DNA from: an archaeon
GTDB taxonomy: Archaea; Aenigmatarchaeota; Aenigmatarchaeia; QMZP01; JAFGSV01
NCBI GenBank assembly: GCA_028279705.1
Contig: JANQNF010000052.1
Location: 1-41,611 of the forward strand
Direction: 5' to 3'
DNA length: 41,611 nucleotides
The notes under the pieces were generated by a model. That model was not told where the DNA came from, made no database searches, and saw only the letters and a list, made by a program, of their open reading frames with translations. Positions 35,394-41,611 of the stretch are shown here, one piece after another (position 1 is the stretch's first letter; each line of letters opens with the position of its first letter). The translations under genes were made by a program, and so were the position numbers.

Positions 35394-35797
35394 TTATCTC
35401 TTAATAAAGTTAGCGCCCGTTTAACGTCTGAGCTAGACAGAATCGTTTTGTCAAGAAGTTCATCAAGTTCGGATTTACTGATGTTTTTGGGGACTAAGGT
35501 TGCTTTCCCAGGCAATGAGTTAATATCAACATCTTTACGGTCTTTAACGGTTTCTTTTACAACGTCCTCCTCACCAATTGGGCCTGGCTTCATAATGTCA
35601 ACCTCGTCATAAAGGTCGCCATCACCAAATGCCGCATCGTATGAGTAGAACTTAAGGTTGTCTTTCTTGGCTCTGTGTAACCGCTTTACTCCATCGAAAC
35701 ACACATCAACTTCTTTGTCGTTGACTTCAAAGAACGTAACCTCTGATGCGTCCTTAAAATCTAATACTTTGTCGTTTGCGTCTGTTATTAAAATCAT
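35390..35797 (-). CDS. Fibre-associated hypothetical protein
   Basis: 135 aa. Beta-rich first half (VLDFKDASEVTFFEVNDKEV), acidic middle and helical end (SELDELLDKTILSSSDVKRAL). Directly after the large fibre gene, overlapping by one base, as fibre chaperones or accessory proteins often are. Confidence 0.6.
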   Translation of the reverse strand: MILITDANDKVLDFKDASEVTFFEVNDKEVDVCFDGVKRLHRAKKDNLKFYSYDAAFGDGDLYDEVDIMKPGPIGEEDVVKETVKDRKDVDINSLPGKATLVPKNISKSELDELLDKTILSSSDVKRALTLLRDK

Positions 35798-38700
35798 TAT
35801 GCCATTGTTATATTATCCCAGTCGGCGCTCGTTGTTATCGAGTTTGAACCACTGTCGTCAACACCGCCGCTGGTATTATTGTCAAAGAAATTGCCCAACA
35901 CATGGGTTTCGTCGGCTGAGGCAGCAATCTTAACTGCGTATCCATCGCTGTTCTTAATGTAGTTGTTACTTACCACACATTCATCTCCCGAAATCTCAAT
36001 CCCCGTTTCACAATCAGTAATCATGTTTCCAACGATATGACAATTATTCGCGGTTGAAACAATCTCAATTCCTGAAGCATAGGAAGCGTCGTTACCATCC
36101 CGTAAATAGTTATTCGCAATTAAGGTGTTGGGGTTTTGCACGTAGATACAATAGTTGTCCTTATCGTTCCCGTCAATATAATTACCAACAATCATTGCAT
36201 CCGTACCTATGTTAGCAATTGCAATCCCGCTTCCCTCCGCCCCAATATCTCGGATCACATTGCCGTTAATCTTTACGTTCTCAACACCACTAGCGTCAAT
36301 ATCGATCTGGTCACCATCACAGTCATAGAAGTGATTATTTACAACCTCTACCCCATCTAGTGTGCCGCTAAAAGACTCCGCTCGCATCGGGAGATTACAT
36401 CCCTTAAACACATTGTCCTTAATAAGAATGTCTGCGCCACCTGATTTCCACTGGATGTTACGCTCGCCACCAATGAACCGATTACCTTCAATCACAACCT
36501 TGTACCCTGCTACTCCAATCGACCCATACGAGTAAATAAATCGGTTGTTGCGAATATTAATGTCTGCGGGTACACCAGTTAAAAAGATGTTCGGGTAGTT
36601 CGTAGAGTCATCGTGACAGTGATCAATGTCATTGCCTTCTACAGTTACGTTTGAACAGTTGGACAAATAAAATATATAGTCGTGGGTTATGTCACGAATC
36701 ACGTTATTACGAATAAACACACCGCTGACGATCTTGCTTGAGATATAGACGAACACATCCTGGTCGTTTTGGTATAGACAATTCTCGACCCAAATGTTTT
36801 CTGCTGGCCCTAACCGAATAATTGACTCACCCGTAGTGCAATCATCAAACGTACAGTTCTCAATGTGAATGTCATTACCACCTGAGATCAAAAAGATACG
36901 ACTGCCTGATGCACCAGTGAACTTCAAGCCACGCACCAACGACGGATCAACTGGTGAATACCCATCCCAAATACCCGATGCACTTTCTGTCTCGTAGCCA
37001 AACTCCTCCTCAAGCACCAAAGCCGTATCGTTAGTAATTGATTGTACTGTTACAAACCCGCGCTGGTCTGGTGGTTGACCAATAAACAATCGATCCCCAA
37101 CCGTTAACTCACTTGTAAATGAAGTACCCGACCCTGATACATTTGCACTACCTTTAGTTGCCGTAATGTTTCCAGTATCACTAATCTCATTGTTTTGCTG
37201 AATTGTGTAAGCACCCATCGTAATTGTGGGTTGACCAAACCCAACTATTTCATACCCACCAGTTGAAATATCCCAGTTCCCGTTTTCGGTAGTGTCACTA
37301 ATAACAGCAATCTTTTTATCACCATCGTTAATCGCATCGTAAACAGTTGTGAAGTCACCACCACTAGCTGCAACAACTGCATCCCAAGTTGTTTGACCGC
37401 CGCCTGCACCAGCCGCCTCCAAGCTAATTACACCACCACCATTATCGTAAGTTAAAACGTAATTATCTTGCCCTGCACCAATTGTTTGGTCAGCATCAAA
37501 CACCATTGTTCCCAAGGTTACGTTCCCAGTTCCTTTTGGCGTTAGCGTAATTCCAATATTCGTATCACCACCAGTTGCAGACAAAACTGGCGCGTTACCT
37601 GTGGCTGCGTTTGCAATTGTAAACTCATTAACCGCACTTCCCGTCTCAGAGAAACTCAGTAATTCTAGCGTTCCATCGCCAAGCGAATTTCCATTAACAT
37701 CTAGCATCCCGCCGAGTTGCGGGGTTGTGTCGGAAACCACATCGGTTAAGTAAGTTCCAAGATCGGAAACATCCGCCTCAACTAAAGCACGACTCTCCCA
37801 GCTATCTCCATCTGCAACTAACACATTGCGGTTGGTCATAGTGTCCACACCTACGTTAGAAAGATCGCCAAGATCACCCGTGGCTTCTGCACCTAGCGCA
37901 ATATTGGAGATCGTGTTGTTATCAGCATCGATTGTCTTATTCGTAAATGTTTCCGTTGCCGCAAGTGACGCTAACTGGAAATCCGTTCCCGCGTCATCAG
38001 TAAACCAAAGCTGGTTCGGGGTTACGGTCTTCACCCAAATTTGCCCCTTACCCGCCACATCAGCTTCAGCCGCAGCTTGCTCCGTTAAGAAAGCAACACC
38101 TAAGTTGTTCAAGTCATGCCCTTGTCCGTCCAGCGCTCCACCCAACTGCGGAGTCGTGTCCTCAACCACATTCTCCAAATAAGTTCCTAAGTCAGAGATT
38201 TGAGACTCAGTAATCGAAAGCCCTGCGTCATCTGAGAATGTCTTCGTCCCTGACCCATCACCAATCTTAATTTGGTTTCCATCCGTATCCCACTCAATTA
38301 CTCCCTCTGCGGTCGGTGTCGGAGTCGCGCTTTGAGTAAGCGTTAATGCTGGTTGAGTCAAAGTTTTGTTAGTAAGCGTTTGGCTGGCAGTTAATCCAAC
38401 TAGTTGCTCACTCACACCCGCCGCATCATAAGTCGATGCCAACATATCACCCGCACCTGCCGGAGTACCAAAAGTCAAATTACCCCCACCGTCGGTTTTA
38501 ATATACTGGTCTGCGCTACCATCCGCTTCGGGATAACGCAAACCGTCAATAACAACATTTCCCGTCCCTTTCGGATCAATGTTAAAGTCAATGTTGGTAT
38601 CGTCACCCGTTGCCGCTAGTGTTGGCCCATTACCAGTCGCCGCGTTTGTAATTGTGAGTTGGTTGACCGCCGAAGCCGTCTTGGAAAAAAGTAAATATTC

Positions 38701-39036
38701 GTTATCGGAATCATCCAAAAGACCGTGGGCGTCATCGATCGTAATGTTGTTCCCGTTCGTATCTAGGTCGCCACCGAGTTGTGGTGAAGTGTCGTCAACA
38801 AGCGAGAGCGCTGCCCATGCCGAAGTTCCAGTCCCGTCACCACGGAGGTAGGTTGCGGAAGTCGGAGTTGAACTCCCTGTTCCAATCTTCGTTTGAGTAG
38901 CTGTAATCTCTTCCTCTTGCTTCCCCTCAAGATTGGTATGAGTAGGAGTAGTGCTACCAAGAGCTGTGCTCCCAAATCCTGACGTGTCTGTATTCGTGTG
39001 TAGGGCGGATGGATAATCCGCACTTGGGTTTGCCAT
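35797..39036 (-). CDS. Tail fibre/spike with parallel beta-helix domain
   Basis: 1079 aa. The N-terminal half has repeated shaft units of the type DDTSPQLGGDLDTNGN (e.g. TTPQLGGALDGQG, TTPQLGGMLDVNG) and a duplicated block TGNAPVLSATGGDTNI/TGNGPTLAATGDDTNI. The second half (about 600-1060) is a right-handed parallel beta-helix with regularly spaced N-NN-I turns (IFIRNNVIRDI, VEGNDIDHC, INGNVIRDIG, VGNYIDGNDK, VVSNNYIKNSD), a fold used by receptor-binding spikes and polysaccharide depolymerases. No catalytic site could be pinned down. Second receptor-binding candidate beside the S74 fibre. Confidence 0.8.
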   Translation of the reverse strand: MANPSADYPSALHTNTDTSGFGSTALGSTTPTHTNLEGKQEEEITATQTKIGTGSSTPTSATYLRGDGTGTSAWAALSLVDDTSPQLGGDLDTNGNNITIDDAHGLLDDSDNEYLLFSKTASAVNQLTITNAATGNGPTLAATGDDTNIDFNIDPKGTGNVVIDGLRYPEADGSADQYIKTDGGGNLTFGTPAGAGDMLASTYDAAGVSEQLVGLTASQTLTNKTLTQPALTLTQSATPTPTAEGVIEWDTDGNQIKIGDGSGTKTFSDDAGLSITESQISDLGTYLENVVEDTTPQLGGALDGQGHDLNNLGVAFLTEQAAAEADVAGKGQIWVKTVTPNQLWFTDDAGTDFQLASLAATETFTNKTIDADNNTISNIALGAEATGDLGDLSNVGVDTMTNRNVLVADGDSWESRALVEADVSDLGTYLTDVVSDTTPQLGGMLDVNGNSLGDGTLELLSFSETGSAVNEFTIANAATGNAPVLSATGGDTNIGITLTPKGTGNVTLGTMVFDADQTIGAGQDNYVLTYDNGGGVISLEAAGAGGGQTTWDAVVAASGGDFTTVYDAINDGDKKIAVISDTTENGNWDISTGGYEIVGFGQPTITMGAYTIQQNNEISDTGNITATKGSANVSGSGTSFTSELTVGDRLFIGQPPDQRGFVTVQSITNDTALVLEEEFGYETESASGIWDGYSPVDPSLVRGLKFTGASGSRIFLISGGNDIHIENCTFDDCTTGESIIRLGPAENIWVENCLYQNDQDVFVYISSKIVSGVFIRNNVIRDITHDYIFYLSNCSNVTVEGNDIDHCHDDSTNYPNIFLTGVPADINIRNNRFIYSYGSIGVAGYKVVIEGNRFIGGERNIQWKSGGADILIKDNVFKGCNLPMRAESFSGTLDGVEVVNNHFYDCDGDQIDIDASGVENVKINGNVIRDIGAEGSGIAIANIGTDAMIVGNYIDGNDKDNYCIYVQNPNTLIANNYLRDGNDASYASGIEIVSTANNCHIVGNMITDCETGIEISGDECVVSNNYIKNSDGYAVKIAASADETHVLGNFFDNNTSGGVDDSGSNSITTSADWDNITMA

Positions 39037-39060
39037 CTTAGTTTAAATATAACATACTTT

Positions 39061-39333
39061 TTAAGTCTGATTCCAGTTGCTACTTGTTGAGTTCCAGTTT
39101 GTGTCGGTTGCGTTCCATTCTCCAGATTCACTTGCAGCCGCCGAACCAGCCGTCAATAATTCAAAATTCCCGTCATCGTTTACCTGCCCTTGAACCTGCA
39201 TGTAAACACCAGCATTATTAATATCTTCCGCGTAAACGACAATTCCTATGACAGGAACCGAGTCGCCGTTGTCATCGGTAATATCAATGAACTTATCGTG
39301 TTCAAGCTGTTTAACATTTTTTGCGATTGCCAT
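39061..39333 (-). CDS. Small structural hypothetical protein
   Basis: 90 aa, beta-rich (KFIDITDDNGDSVPVIGIVVY, MQVQGQVNDDGNFELL) with a low-complexity end rich in Trp, Asn, Ser (TDTNWNSTSSNWNQT). Next to the fibre and another small head protein; may be a minor virion component. Confidence 0.6.
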   Translation of the reverse strand: MAIAKNVKQLEHDKFIDITDDNGDSVPVIGIVVYAEDINNAGVYMQVQGQVNDDGNFELLTAGSAAASESGEWNATDTNWNSTSSNWNQT

Positions 39334-39343
39334 TGCATTTTAT

Positions 39344-39643
39344 TTATTTATATACAAACGTAACGTGTGTCTGATTGGTCAAGTCAGCCGTAATTCCTGT
39401 TGTAAACTCCAAGTCGCATTCGTAAGTTGCTGGCCCAATTGTGTCCCCAGAAAGATAAATCTTGACTGCACCGTCTCCGTCTGAAGCATGATCAGAAACT
39501 TCGACCACTCCACTCCCCACTGGACTACCAACAATGATCCGCTTCAAAAATCCTGGCCTAGCTTTCACAACCACGTTCGCCGCTGCTGCTGCTTGATACT
39601 TGTAATTGAACGGCCCGCCGACCTCATTTATACTTACCGCCAT
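39344..39643 (-). CDS. Small beta-rich virion protein
   Basis: 99 aa (VGGPFNYKYQAAAAANVVVKAR, LKRIIVGSPVGSGVVEV, KIYLSGDTIGPATYECDLEF, VTFVYK). Compact beta sandwich; often seen after portal. One base overlaps the portal stop. Not recognised further. Confidence 0.65.
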   Translation of the reverse strand: MAVSINEVGGPFNYKYQAAAAANVVVKARPGFLKRIIVGSPVGSGVVEVSDHASDGDGAVKIYLSGDTIGPATYECDLEFTTGITADLTNQTHVTFVYK

Positions 39644-41565
39644 TATGCTCCACCCCCTTGCTGCTGATCTAATTCACCTTGCGCGTGTTGAGCAATTGCC
39701 TGCATTGCTTCAGGACTCATTTGCGCATCGGGTGATTGAACAAAATCAACGTGTGCCTGAGTGTGTTCTGGACTTGCGCCTGGAGTTGGCGGCAGAAACT
39801 CACCGTTCATCATCCGCGCGTTTTCCTCATCCGCGATCTCCGGCCCGACTCCTACTGGCGCGCCCATCTCCATGCCTCCTCCTCCACCCTCACCGCGCCG
39901 TCCCGCTATATCCGCTTGTATCTCCGCTTCCTCTAAACGCTCCTCGCGAGCTTTCTGTGCGATGACACTCACGTTCGGGAAATCTAACATTTTCAAAATC
40001 GTTTCCGTGTCAACAGCCCCCATTTCGCCAAGTGACATTAGCGCTTCCCTCTGTGCGTCTTTCGTGTATCCAAGCCATGAACCAATTTTTACAATCACTT
40101 CATTGTCTTTGTTCACGATTACTGCGCCCTCCGGCTCACTCCCGCCTTCCTCGCCAATCACTTTTACATGCTCTTCCCCTTCGGCTCCAGCGATCTTCAT
40201 TACACGCGTTGCCACGTATTTGTCCGCAATAATGTCAAGAATCCGCGAGTAAACCACTGGGAGGAAATCATGCAAACTCATCTGAAGACCAGCCAGGTTG
40301 TTCGCACCAGCCGCGATCAGTTGCTCCAACATGTCACCAGACCGACCACCCGCAGGATTACGACCGAACATCGCCTCGTAAACACCCGACAAGGTTTCCA
40401 TGTATTTCGCGAGCATCTCCGCCTGCCCTCCGTCTGAAATCGGTGACGCCTGCCACCACTGTACGTTTTTCCCTGGGTTGTGTTCAAGCACTTCCACTTC
40501 TGAACCGTGTCGGCCAGTCGCCTCAAAATTAATCCCATGACCTTTCTCAGCTAAAACCCGCGGGCGGAGAGTGTTGTTGTTGTTCTCCAGCTTTTGTGAT
40601 TCCAACCGATTAATTCCCTTGTTCAACGGAATCATAACCGCAGTGGTTGAAGTCTCACCGTAAATCCGACGACGCGGTTCGTCTTGCAAGGCGTAGATTT
40701 GATACTCAACCAAATCAGTCTCCTCCTCCTTCAGCATTTTGTCAGCCGCGAAAGTGTAAATATTCACATTGCCGCCCTCCTTGTTACCCTCTGAGTCCCA
40801 AACCATCACTTCGTACCGCATCACGGTTTGCTGCCCCTCGCTCCGAATCCCTTTCTGGCCTTGGTTTCTCTTGAGACGAGCCTGTACCGTTGAGGCAGCT
40901 AACTCGTCATCCGGCTCCACCTCTTGTCGTTTCTTCTTGTCATAACGCTCGTCGGCACGGATATCATTCACATTAACTGGCGAAACTTTTGCAATGAATG
41001 GAGAAAGAATGATCGGGCCGTCAAGAGTTGCGGTAAGGGGGAGAACGATCTCGAACGGATCATGGGAAATACAAAAAACCTCACCCATCCCTTTCTTTGC
41101 TTGATCGTCCCAACCGATCTCGAAGAAAGCAATTGTTGTGTCAACAATGTCGTCCACCGCCATGCGGATTTTACTGTTGAGGTGAAGGATCGTCGAGTGA
41201 AGGTAGTCGATTACGGCAGAGACGCGGGAGGCGTTCTCAACCGTGTCCTCATCAACATCACCAGGCATGATCTCCGCCTTGGGCTGAGACGACGTGATGA
41301 AGTTTTTAATTGCGCGAGTGTGAGCTTTGACCAAATTAATAACGAGACGAACCGCGCCACGTTTGCGTGGAGGATTCTCAATGACATTTGTCACCGTGTT
41401 GTACTCAATGTAGTGATCGCCTGCCTGAAACCGCTTTGCTAAATACCACTTGTTATCGTATTGTTGGCGCTCCCGCAAAGCAGGGTCAACAAGATTATCT
41501 TTCAAGTAAGAAATCTTTTCGTTGTCGTCAAGTTGCGACCAGTTTTTATCGCCAACTTTTATCAT
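39643..41565 (-). CDS. Portal protein
   Basis: 640 aa. Forms the dodecameric ring through which DNA enters the head. Layout fits a portal: N-terminal helical region (RERQQYDNKWYLAKRFQAGD), LVINLVKAHTRAIKNFI, then DDIVDTTIAFFEIGW, GEVFCISHDPFEIVLP, the stem/crown region LVEYQIYALQDEPRRR, and YMETLSGVYEAMFGRNPAGGRSGDM with the helical part before the C-terminal crown. C-terminus is Gln/Ala/Gly-rich. The start codon (ATG at 41563-41565) lies in the repeat; the same 5' end is present at 1-53, proving continuity. Confidence 0.9.
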   Translation of the reverse strand: MIKVGDKNWSQLDDNEKISYLKDNLVDPALRERQQYDNKWYLAKRFQAGDHYIEYNTVTNVIENPPRKRGAVRLVINLVKAHTRAIKNFITSSQPKAEIMPGDVDEDTVENASRVSAVIDYLHSTILHLNSKIRMAVDDIVDTTIAFFEIGWDDQAKKGMGEVFCISHDPFEIVLPLTATLDGPIILSPFIAKVSPVNVNDIRADERYDKKKRQEVEPDDELAASTVQARLKRNQGQKGIRSEGQQTVMRYEVMVWDSEGNKEGGNVNIYTFAADKMLKEEETDLVEYQIYALQDEPRRRIYGETSTTAVMIPLNKGINRLESQKLENNNNTLRPRVLAEKGHGINFEATGRHGSEVEVLEHNPGKNVQWWQASPISDGGQAEMLAKYMETLSGVYEAMFGRNPAGGRSGDMLEQLIAAGANNLAGLQMSLHDFLPVVYSRILDIIADKYVATRVMKIAGAEGEEHVKVIGEEGGSEPEGAVIVNKDNEVIVKIGSWLGYTKDAQREALMSLGEMGAVDTETILKMLDFPNVSVIAQKAREERLEEAEIQADIAGRRGEGGGGGMEMGAPVGVGPEIADEENARMMNGEFLPPTPGASPEHTQAHVDFVQSPDAQMSPEAMQAIAQHAQGELDQQQGGGA

Positions 41566-41611
41566 GCTAGTATCATCTTAGCACAATTTCGGGCAAATTG
41601 AGAAGTGCTAC
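41513..41611. repeat. 99-bp terminal direct repeat, right copy
   Basis: Identical to 1-99. It contains the portal start codon and the promoter-like element (41578-41604, equal to 66-92) on the minus strand. Removing one copy gives a circle of 41,512 bp in which the gene order TerL, membrane protein, portal is unbroken. Confidence 0.95.
41578..41604 (-). promoter_or_regulatory. 27-bp promoter-like element upstream of portal
   Basis: TTAGCACAAT (41578-41587) and TGAGAA (41599-41604; TTCTCA on the minus strand), 21 nt between starts as in the copy at 33528-33554. Equal to 66-92. The matching bases ATTGTGCTAA and the shared CCCGAA centre suggest one regulatory factor for both transcripts. Confidence 0.5.

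Noticed and set aside
1-41611. CRISPR array, insertion sequence, integrase or attachment site
   Set aside because: No regularly spaced repeat array, no transposase or recombinase frame, and no tRNA-linked duplicate was seen.

Overview
The window is a complete bacteriophage genome, most likely a short-tailed (podovirus-like) dsDNA phage of unknown bacterial host, assembled as a circle. The first 99 bases (1-99) are repeated exactly at the end (41513-41611), and the portal gene at the right end continues naturally into the small gene and large terminase at the left end, so the real unit is about 41,512 bp. There is a terminase pair, portal, scaffold, HK97-like capsid candidate, connector and nozzle candidates and two fibre genes, but no tape measure, tail tube or sheath was seen. 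No integrase, DNA polymerase, helicase, tRNA or CRISPR was found. Bacterial -35/-10 promoters, good Shine-Dalgarno sites and peptidoglycan hydrolases point to a bacterial host. An XhlA-like coiled-coil membrane protein and a replication protein with a Phg_2220-type C-terminus weakly suggest a Gram-positive-like host.

Layout. All virion, lysis and most middle genes are on the minus strand. Following transcription: zinc ribbon, TerL, membrane protein, (across the origin) portal, two small head proteins, a beta-helix fibre, a two-domain glycosyltransferase, small zinc and helical proteins, scaffold, capsid, decoration-like protein, connector, nozzle, S74 fibre and three long coiled-coil virion proteins (2181 down to 20923 through the origin). 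Next come a regulatory/middle block (20791-12120: zinc proteins, OB-like protein, ribbon-helix-helix protein, muramidase-like protein, sigma region 2 protein, PAPS-reductase-like protein, methyltransferase, metallophosphoesterase) and a lysis block (12061-10032: XhlA-like protein, membrane protein, M23 peptidase, holin, DUF1064 nuclease). Only two blocks run on the plus strand: a replication/regulatory operon (2623-5388) and an accessory operon (6358-9899). The small terminase gene lies between these two, on the minus strand.

The most interesting part is the plus-strand accessory operon. It encodes a compact ubiquitin-like conjugation cassette: a 78-aa beta-grasp protein, a protein with seven CxxC pairs (RING/treble-clef-like, possible E3), a protein with an E2-like His...Cys core, a ThiF/E1-type adenylating enzyme and a JAMM/JAB protease with all metal ligands. 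Most junctions are ATGA overlaps. It has its own promoter with a perfect dyad operator and ends near a strong intrinsic terminator. The composition is visibly more AT-rich than the virion genes, which suggests an acquired module. Its role is unknown; modifying host or virion proteins, or countering or copying bacterial Ubl-based defence, are the obvious possibilities.

A second unusual point is a possible split sigma factor: one protein with a sigma region 2-like core (17593-17892) and a separate one with a zinc knuckle, a Myb/SANT-like segment and a sigma region 4 helix-turn-helix (4374-4811). Two copies of a 27-bp element with identical spacing, upstream of portal and of scaffold, are candidate late promoters for it. 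Several small genes below 60 codons were recovered from overlaps and Shine-Dalgarno sites (5242, 6358, 13760, 16576, 16715, 19271, 33628).
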